Assembly (NCBI RefSeq): GCF_002162135.1
Contig: NZ_CP021382.1
Coordinates: 4,090,001 to 4,154,000 of the forward strand
From: Cellvibrio sp. PSBB006
GTDB lineage: Bacteria; Pseudomonadota; Gammaproteobacteria; Pseudomonadales; Cellvibrionaceae
Length of the DNA stretch: 64,000 bases
Reading direction: 5' to 3'
Every line of letters begins with the position of its first letter. The first letter of the stretch is position 1. A program made the translations under genes and the position numbers. Below the pieces are notes generated by a model. It saw only the letters and a program-made list of their open reading frames with translations. It was not told the origin of the DNA and did not search any database. Shown in pieces: positions 27,810 through 37,975 of this stretch.

Positions 27810-28812
27810 GACGCTTTCTCCACACCATGATGCTGGACAGCTGTTGCTGGAAACGCGGAGATTGCATCAGCAACACCAGGATAATGGCCGAAGCCTTGAT
27901 CAATAAATTAAATTTGGGTGGGATACCGCTCATGATGATGGTGACGGTGAGCGTTTGAATAATCAGTGCGCCGATGATGGATAAAAATAATGAGAAGCGT
28001 CCACCCATCAATGAAGCACCACCAATAACCACGGCCAGAATCGCATCAAGTTCCAGCCATAAGCCGGCGTTATTCGCATCAGAGCCTTTAATGTCAGCGG
28101 CGGCAATCATGCCTGCCAGGGCAGCGCACAGACCGGCCAGACAGTACACACTTAATTTAATAGCCTTGGCGTTGATGCCGAGATAACGGCTTGCCGAGGC
28201 ATTGGCGCCGACGGCTTCGACATACAAACCGAGTGCTGTGCGGCGCATCAATAATTGCACCAGCACAAAGGTAATGATCACCAGCACCACGGGAAAGGGC
28301 AGCCCCAGAAAATAACCGGTGCCGAGAAAACTGAACGCATCGTGCTGAAAAGTGACGATCTGCCCTTCATTAATCAATTGCGCTACGCCACGCCCGGCGA
28401 CCATCAAGATTAACGTGGCAACAATAGGCTGGATATTTAAATAGCCCACCAACAAACCGTTGATCATGCCGCCCACCAAACCGGCCGCAAGACCGCCGGC
28501 AATGATTACGGTCAGGCTGTCGACACCGGACACGATTAAATAAGCGCTGACGGCGCCGGCAATGGCCATCACTGAGCCGACGGAAAGATCTACACCGCCG
28601 GTGGCAATAACCAGGGTCATGCCAATGGCCAGCAAGGCTATCGGTGCTGCGCGATTTAAAACATCAATCAGGCTGCCGTAGAAGCGGCCATCTTTAAATG
28701 TCAGGTTAAAAAATTCCGGTGAGATAATCAGGTTGATTAACAGCAGGAGTAACAGTCCGGCAAGTGGCCAAATATAGCGGCGCAGTTGCGGGTTGGATAA
28801 GAAAGCATTCAT
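27802..28812 (-). CDS. ytfT: Sugar ABC transporter permease, YtfT type
   Basis: 336 residues, RbsC-like permease with the characteristic IATGGVDLSVGSVMAIAG segment and the second glycine-rich GGASLMGGRFS motif. It pairs with the following YjfF-type permease, the two forming the membrane channel. Only 30 bases separate it from the ATPase gene upstream. Confidence 0.91.
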   Translation of the reverse strand: MNAFLSNPQLRRYIWPLAGLLLLLLINLIISPEFFNLTFKDGRFYGSLIDVLNRAAPIALLAIGMTLVIATGGVDLSVGSVMAIAGAVSAYLIVSGVDSLTVIIAGGLAAGLVGGMINGLLVGYLNIQPIVATLILMVAGRGVAQLINEGQIVTFQHDAFSFLGTGYFLGLPFPVVLVIITFVLVQLLMRRTALGLYVEAVGANASASRYLGINAKAIKLSVYCLAGLCAALAGMIAAADIKGSDANNAGLWLELDAILAVVIGGASLMGGRFSLFLSIIGALIIQTLTVTIIMSGIPPKFNLLIKASAIILVLLMQSPRFQQQLSSIMVWRKRHG

Positions 28813-28842
28813 AGTCGGGCTCGTTTACGTCTCGGCTGAAAG

Positions 28843-30345
28843 TTATGCGGATGCAATCGCGCGCATGATGGTATTGGGTTGAATGTCCTGGCCGGTTAAC
28901 TCGGCCACTTTTTTGTGATCGCGCAGCACAACCACTTTATCGCTGAAGGCTACCAGTTCTTCCAGCTCCGAAGAGGCGACGATCAATGACAACCCTTGCT
29001 CGCACAATTGCCGGATTAATTTGATGATCTCGGCGTGGGCACCAATGTCGATACCCCGTGTAGGTTCATCAAGAATCAACAGGCTGGGGTTTGACGCAAG
29101 CCAGCGTGCGAGGATGACTTTTTGTTGATTGCCACCGCTTAATTGCTCGATGGGTTTTTCGATATCCGAGGTAGCGATATTGATGTCTTTTACATACTTT
29201 TCCGCGATGGCATTTTGTTGATTGCGCGGAATAAATCGCCACCAGCCCTGTTTGATCTGTTGCGCCAGGATAATATTTTCACGGATCGACAGTGGTCCGA
29301 GGATGCCATCGTGCTTGCGATCTTCCGGACACAAACCCATACCCAGATCAATCGCGTCTTTGGTGGACGACAGATTAATTTCCTTGCCGTGAAAAATTAC
29401 CGTGCCGGTTTGTTTTTTATCTACACCGAAAATCAACCGGCATAATTCTGTACGACCCGAACCAAGCAAACCCGCCAATCCGACCACTTCGCCTTGCGCG
29501 ACTTGCAAGTCAATAGGTTCCAGCGAACCGGACTTGCCGACTTGTGTTAGCGTTAATGCTGGCGGCGCCTGTTGTTCGCCAATTGTTTGGTGCAAACGAT
29601 CTTCCAGTGCCGCCAATTCTTTGCCTAACATATGCCCCACCAGTTCGGGGCGTGTCAGGGTGGCAGCATCAAATTCGCCAACGAGTTCCGCGTTGCGCAA
29701 GATCGTGATGCGATCACATACCGCGTAAACCTGATCGAGAAAATGTGTAACAAACACGATGCCAATGCCGCGCTCTTTCAAGCTGCGCATGATGCGAAAC
29801 AGGGATTGCACCTCGTCTGCATCCAGGCTGGCCGTGGGCTCATCAAGAATCAACACCTTGGCTGACATATCGACACCGCGCGCGATGGCAATCAATTGCT
29901 GCACGGCAATCGAGTAACTGGACAGCGGTTGTGTAACGTCAATGTCCAGGTCGTAATCTTTCAACAATGCGTGGGATTTTTGATTGATGGTTTTCCAGTC
30001 GATCAAACCCCAGCGTTTCGGCTCACGGCCGAGGTAAATGTTGTGTGCAACGCTGAGGTTGGGCAGCAGGTTAACTTCCTGATAGACGGTGCTGATACCC
30101 AGCGCCTGAGCGTCGCCGGTGTTACCGGGAAAAATAGCGTTTCCGTCCAGCAGGATGTCACCCCCGTCGCGGGTATACACACCGGTCATCACTTTAATCA
30201 GCGTGGATTTTCCTGCGCCGTTTTCGCCGAGCAAGGCATGGATTTCACCAGCGCGCAACGTAAAATCCACGCCTTTCAGGGCGTGAACACCGGGAAATTT
30301 TTTATGGATTCCCCGTAACTGGAGAACAGCAATAGCGTTAGACAT
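28843..30345 (-). CDS. ytfR: Sugar ABC transporter ATP-binding protein, YtfR type
   Basis: 500 residues with two tandem ABC modules, as in all RbsA/MglA-type importers. The N-terminal module has Walker A LLGENGAGKST and Walker B LILDEPTASLD; the C-terminal one has a degenerate Walker A (LLGSGRTE), signature LSGGNQQK and LILDEPTRGIDIG. It energises the two permeases. A gap of 104 bases holding a pair of REP-like repeats separates it from the binding-protein gene upstream. Confidence 0.94.
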   Translation of the reverse strand: MSNAIAVLQLRGIHKKFPGVHALKGVDFTLRAGEIHALLGENGAGKSTLIKVMTGVYTRDGGDILLDGNAIFPGNTGDAQALGISTVYQEVNLLPNLSVAHNIYLGREPKRWGLIDWKTINQKSHALLKDYDLDIDVTQPLSSYSIAVQQLIAIARGVDMSAKVLILDEPTASLDADEVQSLFRIMRSLKERGIGIVFVTHFLDQVYAVCDRITILRNAELVGEFDAATLTRPELVGHMLGKELAALEDRLHQTIGEQQAPPALTLTQVGKSGSLEPIDLQVAQGEVVGLAGLLGSGRTELCRLIFGVDKKQTGTVIFHGKEINLSSTKDAIDLGMGLCPEDRKHDGILGPLSIRENIILAQQIKQGWWRFIPRNQQNAIAEKYVKDINIATSDIEKPIEQLSGGNQQKVILARWLASNPSLLILDEPTRGIDIGAHAEIIKLIRQLCEQGLSLIVASSELEELVAFSDKVVVLRDHKKVAELTGQDIQPNTIMRAIASA

Positions 30346-30360
30346 AAATCAATCGTCGCA

Positions 30361-30448
30361 GTAGGTCGGATTAGCGCAGCGTAATCCGACGAAGAAGTTA
30401 AATGTGCATGATGTCGGATTACGGCGTTGCACGCCTAATCCGACCTAG
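30361..30448. repeat. REP-like palindrome pair 2, inside the ABC operon
   Basis: Copies at 30361-30390 and 30413-30448 in opposite orientation, with 22 bases between. The pair lies between the genes of the binding protein and the ATPase, the classic place where REP elements protect the upstream message. Confidence 0.9.
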
Positions 30449-30449
30449 G

Positions 30450-31397
30450 TTATTGGCGTTTAGCTAATTCATCGGCGGCGTTTTCGGCAGTGAAGACTTT
30501 ACCGCCCATGCGAATCCACTTTTCAAAATCTTTTTTACCGTTGCGATGTTGTTCAATGACATCAAAGGCCGGACCACCCAGGTGAGGGCTGAGTTCGACC
30601 GATACATTGATGGTGCCATCAACAATGGCTTTGAGTGCGTCGTCCACAGCATCCACGGATACCACGAGGATGTCTTTGCCCGGTTGCAGGCCCGCTTCTT
30701 TAATCGCTTGAATCGCGCCTAGCGCCATTTCATCGTTGTGTGACCACAGCGCGCAAATATTTTTGCCACCGCCTTCGGCTTTCAGCAAACTTTCCATCAC
30801 TTCCTTGCCTTTGGCGCGAGTGAATTCAGCAGTCTGGCTGCGCACAATTTTGGCATCCGGGTTTTGCGCCAATACTTTATTAAACCCTTTCATCCGTCCG
30901 ATAGCCGCGCTGGAACCGACAGTGCCTTGCAGTTCAAGAATATTGCATTTGCCCTCGGTTTTTTCCATCAACCAGTTTGCGGCTTTTTCACCTTCCAGCT
31001 CGAAGTCGGGCGCAATGCGGGTGAGGTAGAGTGAATCGTTATTGACGGCCACATTGCGGTCAACAATCACCACAGGAATGCGCGCGCGTTTGGCTTCCAT
31101 CAGGATTGGTTGCCAACCGGTTTCTACCACCGGCGCGATGATGATGGCATCTACACCCTGCGCAATAAAACTGCGCACGGCTTTAATCTGGTTTTCCTGT
31201 TTTTGTTGTGCATCGGAAAATTTCAGTGTGATGTTGCGCTTCTCAGCTTCGGCTTTCACGGATTCAGAAAAGCTGGTGCGCCATCCACTTTCCGAGCCGA
31301 CCTGGGAGAACCCGACCGTTAGTGCAGAGGCAGTGCTGGCGATCAAGAAGCTGGATGCGAGCGCGGTGGTGTAGAGCGAGCGTAAAAATCGTTTCAT
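30450..31397 (-). CDS. ytfQ: Periplasmic sugar-binding protein, YtfQ type
   Basis: 315 residues with a signal peptide (cleavage after STASA, about residue 25). The mature protein is a type I periplasmic binding protein beginning LTVGFSQVGSESGWRT, as in galactofuranose-binding YtfQ, and contains IAPVVETGWQP and VIVDRNV. It delivers the sugar to the YtfR-YtfT-YjfF complex. First gene of its operon. Confidence 0.93.
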   Translation of the reverse strand: MKRFLRSLYTTALASSFLIASTASALTVGFSQVGSESGWRTSFSESVKAEAEKRNITLKFSDAQQKQENQIKAVRSFIAQGVDAIIIAPVVETGWQPILMEAKRARIPVVIVDRNVAVNNDSLYLTRIAPDFELEGEKAANWLMEKTEGKCNILELQGTVGSSAAIGRMKGFNKVLAQNPDAKIVRSQTAEFTRAKGKEVMESLLKAEGGGKNICALWSHNDEMALGAIQAIKEAGLQPGKDILVVSVDAVDDALKAIVDGTINVSVELSPHLGGPAFDVIEQHRNGKKDFEKWIRMGGKVFTAENAADELAKRQ

Positions 31398-31457
31398 TGT
31401 GACTTCCTCGTGACGAATAAAATTATTGGATGTTCACGTGTTACTTTAATTGCTTTT

Positions 31458-31602
31458 GTAGGTCGGATTAGCGCAGCGTAATCCGACACTGTCCGGGTGC
31501 AATATATAAATAATCACCCCGTAATTTTTATGTGGTACTTGTTTAAAACGTATTTTCTTTCTTAATGTTTTTGTCGGATTACGCTGCGCTAATCCGACCT
31601 AC
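31458..31602. repeat. REP-like palindrome pair 3
   Basis: Copies at 31458-31487 and 31573-31602 in opposite orientation, filling the gap between the dehydrogenase gene and the binding-protein gene. Confidence 0.9.
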
Positions 31603-31623
31603 GGTTTACGATTTGGAGTCATA

Positions 31624-32394
31624 TTAAATCCAGCCGCCGTCGACGATAAAGTGTTGCGCGGTGCACACTCGACTGTCATCCGACGCAAGGAACAAAGCCA
31701 TCGCGCTGATATCTTCCGGCATGACATTTTTTTTCATGCATTGGTTGTCGAGGATCGTCTGCGCGCTTTTTTCGTTCATCAACATCGCCAATTGTCGCTC
31801 GGTCATCACCCAGCCGGGCACCAGGGTATTTACGCGAATATTGTCGCTGCCCATGTCCCGCGCCAAGCCGCGGGTTAAACCTTCGATCGCGGCTTTTGAG
31901 CTGGTGTAGCCGGGCATACCGCCCTGGGTAGCGTACCAACTCATGGAACCGAGATTAATAATCGAGCCTCCGCCCAATTCTTTCATGTGCCAGTAAACTG
32001 CCTGCGCCGCAAAAAAATGATGTCGCAAATTGACTGCCAGGCGTTCATCCCAATAGGCCACAGTCACTTTACGAAAATCGTGACGCGTGTCGTTGGCGGC
32101 GTTGTTGATCAGCACGCTCACCAACCCTAATTCTTTGCGCACCCTGGCAATGGTTTCCTGCACGCGCGGAATATTCAGCAAATTGCAGTGGTAGTACACC
32201 GGCGCTATGCAGTCGGGAATATCACTGAGCGACGCCACCAGTTTTTCTGCATCCTCGTTGCGGATATCGATAAACGCTACGCGTGCGTGTTGGCGACAAA
32301 ACGCCTCTACCAAATTGGCGCCAATGCCGGAAGCGCCGCCGGTAATCAATACGATCTTCCCGCGTAAACTCGGGTACTGGTTACTGAGATTCAT
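31624..32394 (-). CDS. SDR sugar 1-dehydrogenase (D-xylose/L-arabinose dehydrogenase-like)
   Basis: 256 residues of the short-chain dehydrogenase family: cofactor motif TGGASGIG, NNAANDTRHDF, catalytic Ser in LGSMSW and the YxxxK pair in YTSSKAAIEG. Across its length it resembles the Caulobacter NAD-dependent D-xylose dehydrogenase, including YPSLRGK, AYWDERLAVNLRHH and the C-terminal LFLASDDSRVCT region. It would oxidise an imported aldose to its lactone. It lies 52 bases after a sugar-acid dehydratase gene and beside a sugar ABC importer. Exact sugar is uncertain. Confidence 0.85.
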   Translation of the reverse strand: MNLSNQYPSLRGKIVLITGGASGIGANLVEAFCRQHARVAFIDIRNEDAEKLVASLSDIPDCIAPVYYHCNLLNIPRVQETIARVRKELGLVSVLINNAANDTRHDFRKVTVAYWDERLAVNLRHHFFAAQAVYWHMKELGGGSIINLGSMSWYATQGGMPGYTSSKAAIEGLTRGLARDMGSDNIRVNTLVPGWVMTERQLAMLMNEKSAQTILDNQCMKKNVMPEDISAMALFLASDDSRVCTAQHFIVDGGWI

Positions 32395-32446
32395 CGACGG
32401 CTCTTATGTTGTTATGTGCATGCTGTTGTTAATGGGTTTGATTATG

Positions 32447-34189
32447 TCAGTGGGAATGTGCGGGCACTTCAGCACCCCGACAGCCCACCAGAAAATCAAA
32501 GTCGCAGCCCTCATCGGCCTGCATCACATGGTCAATATACAACTGTAGATAACCGCCGGGTTGTACCGGTTTACGCGTGACACGCAGCTGCGCGATGCGT
32601 GCCTGTAATTCTTCGTTGCTGATGTCTATCTCAAGCAATCCGTTGTGCGCGTCAAGATGAATCATATCGCCATCCTGCACGGCAGCCAGCGGACCGAGCT
32701 CCATCGCCTCCGGTGCCACATGTAACACCACGGTACCAAATGCGGTGCCGCTCATGCGAGCATCAGAGATGCGCACCATATCCGTTACACCTTGTTTCAG
32801 CAGCTTCGGCGGCAAGCCCATGTTGCCGACTTCCGCCATGCCGGGATAGCCCTTGGGCCCGCAGTTCTTCATCACCAGGACAGAGGTGGCATCCACCTCC
32901 AGATCCGGGTCCATAATGCGCTCTTTATAATGCTCAAAGTTTTCAAATACCACGGCGCATCCGCGATGATTCATCAATGCCGGGGTTGCGGCAGAGGGTT
33001 TAAGTACTGCGCCGCGCGGGGCGAGATTGCCGCGCAAGATGCAGATACCCCCGCTCTCGCATAAAGGGTTGTTCAACGGTCGAATCACGTCGTCGTTGTA
33101 ACACGGTGCGTCGCGATTGTTGTCCCATAAGCTTTTACCGTTGGCGGTCAGGGCGGGTTTATGTAACAAATCCGCTTCGCCCAGCCGGCGCAGCACAGCG
33201 GGCAGGCCTCCGGCATAGTAAAACTCTTCCATCAGATACTGGCCGGATGGTTGCAGGTTCACCAGGGTCGGCACGTCCTGACCGTAGGTTTGCCAGTCAT
33301 CGAGCGTCAACTCAACGCCGACCCGCTGGGCAATGGCTTTCAAATGGATCACCGCATTAGTCGAGCCGCCAATAGCTGCATTGACCCGAATGGCATTGAT
33401 AAAAGCTTCGCGGGTCAGCAGTTGCGATAGTTTGAGGTCTTCGGCAACCATCTCCACAATGCGCATACCGGAAGCGAAAGCCAGGGCATTGCGTCGCGCA
33501 TCGACCGCCGGAATCGCGGCATTGTGTGGCAGGGAGGCGCCCATGGCTTCCACCATACAGGCCATGGTGGAGGCGGTACCCATGGTGTTGCAGGTGCCGG
33601 CGGAGCGCGACATATCCGCCTCCGCATCCATAAATTCCTGTAACGAAATTAGCCCGGCTTTGTAATCTTCGCTCATGCGCCAGACGTGGGTGCCGGAACC
33701 TACATCCATCCCTTTGTGCTTGCCGTTGAGCATGGGGCCGCCGGTGACGACAATGGTTGGCAGATCACAGCTGGCTGCGCCCATCAGTAGCGCGGGAGTG
33801 GTTTTATCGCAGCCCACCAGTAGCACGACACCATCAATGGGATTGCCGCGAATCGATTCCTCAACATCCATGGAGGCCAGGTTGCGGGTCAACATGGCAG
33901 TCGGGCGCAGGTTGGATTCACCATTGGAGAACACCGGGAACTCTACCGGTACGCCGCCTGCCTCCAGCACACCGCGCCGCACACGGTCGGCCAGTTCACG
34001 GAAATGGGCATTGCAGGGAGTCAGCTCCGACCAGGTATTACAGATACCGATGATGGGCCTGCCCTGGAAATGATGCTCGGGAATGCCCTGATTGCGCATC
34101 CAACTGCGGTACATAAAACCATTCTTATCTCTCTGGCCGAACCATTGCGCCGAGCGAAGGGGTTTTTTGATCTTGTTATTGTCAGACAT
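32447..34189 (-). CDS. IlvD/Edd-family sugar-acid dehydratase (L-arabinonate dehydratase-like)
   Basis: 580 residues from the ATG at 34189. The Fe-S cluster and active-site segments are present: VGCDKTTPALLMGAASCD, SAGTCNTMGTASTM, NCGPKGYPGMAEVG and RISDARMSGTAFG. The overall match is to the sugar-acid branch (L-arabinonate/D-xylonate dehydratase of Rhizobium type) rather than to dihydroxyacid dehydratase IlvD. The enzyme would convert an aldonate to a 2-keto-3-deoxy acid. With the dehydrogenase just downstream it makes steps one and three of an oxidative pentose (or galactose) route; no lactonase or later enzyme is in the window. Confidence 0.88.
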   Translation of the reverse strand: MSDNNKIKKPLRSAQWFGQRDKNGFMYRSWMRNQGIPEHHFQGRPIIGICNTWSELTPCNAHFRELADRVRRGVLEAGGVPVEFPVFSNGESNLRPTAMLTRNLASMDVEESIRGNPIDGVVLLVGCDKTTPALLMGAASCDLPTIVVTGGPMLNGKHKGMDVGSGTHVWRMSEDYKAGLISLQEFMDAEADMSRSAGTCNTMGTASTMACMVEAMGASLPHNAAIPAVDARRNALAFASGMRIVEMVAEDLKLSQLLTREAFINAIRVNAAIGGSTNAVIHLKAIAQRVGVELTLDDWQTYGQDVPTLVNLQPSGQYLMEEFYYAGGLPAVLRRLGEADLLHKPALTANGKSLWDNNRDAPCYNDDVIRPLNNPLCESGGICILRGNLAPRGAVLKPSAATPALMNHRGCAVVFENFEHYKERIMDPDLEVDATSVLVMKNCGPKGYPGMAEVGNMGLPPKLLKQGVTDMVRISDARMSGTAFGTVVLHVAPEAMELGPLAAVQDGDMIHLDAHNGLLEIDISNEELQARIAQLRVTRKPVQPGGYLQLYIDHVMQADEGCDFDFLVGCRGAEVPAHSH

Positions 34190-34449
34190 CAATTACCACT
34201 CAAGAGCCTGATAAGGATCAGCGCAGCTGCATGCTGCGTTACTGCTATCAAGGCTAAGGCTGAGTCAAAAACATCGGGTTTAATTAGTAATATAATATAA
34301 TCTATTGTGCAAAAGGTTACCCGAAAGCGGTGGCGCGGGCAAGGTGTAGTCGCGGTTTGGCCTGACCAAAATGGGGTAAAGAGAGGTAAAGGGAGAGCTG
34401 AGAGAGAAAGGGCGGGGAGTTTTAAAAGCGGCATCCTTGCCGAGCCCCA

Positions 34450-35301
34450 TCACGGGTTCTGGAGATGCTCTGCGTGATAACGCAGGTGCTCATCGATAAA
34501 GGTGGCGATAAAAAAGTAGCTGTGGTCGTAGCCCGGCTGGTACCGCAGGGTAAGCGGGTGGTTGTTGTCCCGGCAGGCCTGCTCAAGCGATGCGGGCTTT
34601 AATTGATCTTTGAGGAAGTTGTCATTCTCGCCCTGATCAATAAACAAGGGTTGTTTGGAGGCGCCACTGGCGATCAACTCACAGGTATCGTACTGCGCCC
34701 ACAAGTCGGGATTGTCGCCGAGATAGCCTTTGAAAGCCTTTTGCCCCCAGGGGCAATGGCTGGGATTCGCGATGGGCGCGAAGGCTGACACCGAGGCATA
34801 ACGTTTTGGATTGCGTAGCGCCATCACCAGTGCACCATGGCCGCCCATGGAGTGGCCACTGATCGCCTCCCGGCCATTCAGCGGGAAATGATTGCCAGCC
34901 AATGCGGGCAATTCATCGACAATATAGTCATACATCCGATAGTGCCGGCTCCAGGGCGTCTCAGTGGCATTGACATAGAAACCGGCACCAGAGCCGAAGT
35001 CGTAGCTGTCATCCTCCCCCGGCAAGTTAACGCCGCGCGGGCTGGTGTCGGGGCAGATAATCGCCAGACCAAGCTCGGCCGCCATACGCTGCGCCCCGGC
35101 TTTCTGCATAAAATTTTCGTCGGTACACGTGAGCCCGGAGAGCCACCACAACAGCGGCACAGTGCTGTGTTCCGCTTGGGGTGGCAGATAGATGGCGAAG
35201 ATCATCTCGCAGTTCAGAACGCTTGAGGTGTGCTTGTAACGTTTAAGCCAACCGCCGAAGCTTTTGGTGGAGGAGACTAAGGTGAGGGATGTATCTGACA
35301 T
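34450..35301 (-). CDS. fghA: S-formylglutathione hydrolase
   Basis: 283 residues from the ATG at 35301 (a second in-frame ATG lies two codons upstream). Alpha/beta-hydrolase of the esterase D family with the nucleophile in SGHSMGGHGA, the family motif LSGLTCTDENF and the late His in GYDHSYFF. It hydrolyses S-formylglutathione to formate and glutathione, the second step of glutathione-dependent formaldehyde removal. The gene follows frmA/adhC on the same strand; a pair of REP-like repeats lies between them. Confidence 0.95.
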   Translation of the reverse strand: MSDTSLTLVSSTKSFGGWLKRYKHTSSVLNCEMIFAIYLPPQAEHSTVPLLWWLSGLTCTDENFMQKAGAQRMAAELGLAIICPDTSPRGVNLPGEDDSYDFGSGAGFYVNATETPWSRHYRMYDYIVDELPALAGNHFPLNGREAISGHSMGGHGALVMALRNPKRYASVSAFAPIANPSHCPWGQKAFKGYLGDNPDLWAQYDTCELIASGASKQPLFIDQGENDNFLKDQLKPASLEQACRDNNHPLTLRYQPGYDHSYFFIATFIDEHLRYHAEHLQNP

Positions 35302-35327
35302 GATCATTCCGTTGTAGGGTAATAGTC

Positions 35328-35411
35328 GTAGGTCGGATTAGCCGCAGGCGTAATCCGACGCGATCTCATTCGAACAGCTTTGTCGGATTACGCCGCGCTA
35401 ATCCGACCTAC
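35328..35411. repeat. REP-like palindrome pair 4
   Basis: Copies at 35328-35359 and 35382-35411 in opposite orientation, between the genes of formaldehyde dehydrogenase and S-formylglutathione hydrolase. Confidence 0.9.
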
Positions 35412-35429
35412 GGGATCGGATGCTTTCAA

Positions 35430-36632
<1,203 letters not shown>

Positions 36633-36672
36633 CTATCCCCGCACACATCATAAACATCGACTAATACAGATA

Positions 36673-36694
36673 ATTATTGCAGAGGGACAATAAT
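36673..36694 (+). promoter_or_regulatory. Inverted repeat enclosing the LysR ribosome-binding site
   Basis: ATTATTG (36673-36679) and CAATAAT (36688-36694) flank the ribosome-binding site GAGGGA, and the right arm runs into the ATG at 36693. It could be a regulator operator or a weak mRNA hairpin that hides the start. Confidence 0.4.
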
Positions 36695-37583
36695 GCAGCG
36701 TTGGGAGAGAATTGAAGCTTTTGTTGAAGTGGTACGTTTGGGGAATTTTTCGGCAGCAGCCCGGCAATTGCAAGTATCAAGTTCGCATATCAGCCGGCTG
36801 GTCAGCCAGTTGGAACAACAATTGGGTACCCAATTGCTCTATCGCACCACCCGCCAGATCCGCCTGACCGACAGTGGGGCACTTTACTACGAAAGTTGTC
36901 GCCAGCTGTTCGAAGGCTTTAAAGATGCCGAACTGGCATTGGACCACCATCAAACCAATCCGACCGGTTTATTAAAGATTACTGCCGCCACCACCTTTGG
37001 CGAGCGTTATATCGCGCCCTTGGTCAATGAATTTCATACCCTGTATCCGCAGTTAAAAATCAGTATGCACCTGACGAATCGACAGTTGGAGCTGATTGAG
37101 GAAGGCTACGATATCGCGATCCGTATGGGGGTATTAAAAGAATCCACCCTGGTGGCGCGCCGTTTATGTGATCGACGGGAATTTGTGGTGGGATCGCCGG
37201 ATTATTTTGCTCACCATCCCCAACCGCGCAAGTTGGCAGAGCTGGAGCAGCATAACTGCCTGATTGGCTCGCGCGATCATTGGTTGTTTCTGGATAAGGG
37301 CGCTCGTAAGGATCTGGTGGTTACCGGTAACTGGCATGCCAATTCCGGTCCCGCTCTGGTGGATGCCGCCTTGCGTGGTATTGGTCTGGCGCAACTGCCG
37401 GACTATTACGTCACCGAGTATCTGGCCAGCGGGCAACTGATACCTGTCCTGGATGAGTATCAATTCATCGATACGGGTGTCTGGGTTTTGTATCCGCAAC
37501 AACGTTATCTCGCCGCCAAGGTGCGCCTGTTTATTGATTTTCTGGTGGAAAAATTTGCAGCCGGTATCCCGTGGGAGCAGTAA
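36693..37583 (+). CDS. LysR-family transcriptional regulator
   Basis: 296 residues. The N-terminal winged helix (RIEAFVEVVRLGNFSAAARQ, then SSSHISRLVSQLEQQLG and LLYRTTRQIRLTD) is standard for LysR regulators of the DsdC/AaeR-like group; the rest is the substrate-binding effector domain. It is divergent from frmA, the usual place for a regulator of that gene, and convergent with the Dabb gene. The effector is not evident. Confidence 0.93.
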   Translation: MQRWERIEAFVEVVRLGNFSAAARQLQVSSSHISRLVSQLEQQLGTQLLYRTTRQIRLTDSGALYYESCRQLFEGFKDAELALDHHQTNPTGLLKITAATTFGERYIAPLVNEFHTLYPQLKISMHLTNRQLELIEEGYDIAIRMGVLKESTLVARRLCDRREFVVGSPDYFAHHPQPRKLAELEQHNCLIGSRDHWLFLDKGARKDLVVTGNWHANSGPALVDAALRGIGLAQLPDYYVTEYLASGQLIPVLDEYQFIDTGVWVLYPQQRYLAAKVRLFIDFLVEKFAAGIPWEQ

Positions 37584-37588
37584 CCGGC

Positions 37589-37936
37589 TTAGAGGCCAAA
37601 CTCATTTTCAGTGGCGCGGCTGATGGAATCAAACACCATCACCTTGCTCCACAGGTGGGAGTACTCGGCGATAAACTGCTCGTGCAGCGGATGGTTTTGG
37701 TAGGTGTTCTGATCTTCAATGCTATCGAAGAACAGTAATTCGGAGGCGCTATAGCTGTTGTCGATCACCGGGCGCTGCTCGGTAGCAGCGGGCACGCCCA
37801 CATGCATGCCGCGCACCGTTTCAATGGCGGACAAACTGCGGATACCGGCGAGTAGTTGTTCCAGGTCTTCGGCAGAGTCGGGGTTTTTCAGCCAGAAGAA
37901 CACCTGGTGGGATAGCTTGGCAATGTGGCCGCTCAT
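37589..37936 (-). CDS. Dabb (stress-responsive A/B barrel) domain protein
   Basis: 115 residues with the ferredoxin-like alpha/beta-barrel pattern: HQVFFWLKN at the start, a central GVPAATEQRPVIDNSY and the FDSIEDQNTYQNHPLHEQF motif typical of the family. Function of such proteins is mostly unknown; some are small enzymes. It is convergent with the LysR gene, five bases away, and lies 39 bases downstream of dxs on the same strand. Confidence 0.88.
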   Translation of the reverse strand: MSGHIAKLSHQVFFWLKNPDSAEDLEQLLAGIRSLSAIETVRGMHVGVPAATEQRPVIDNSYSASELLFFDSIEDQNTYQNHPLHEQFIAEYSHLWSKVMVFDSISRATENEFGL

Positions 37937-37975
37937 AGTTCATTCCTGCTCATAGTTCGCTCCTGAAGGAATCAA

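Noticed and set aside
34193..34449. AT-rich stretch with TATAATATAAT between the dehydratase and S-formylglutathione hydrolase genes
   Set aside because: It probably holds the dehydratase promoter, but no -35 or operator can be fixed; no gene or RNA seen.
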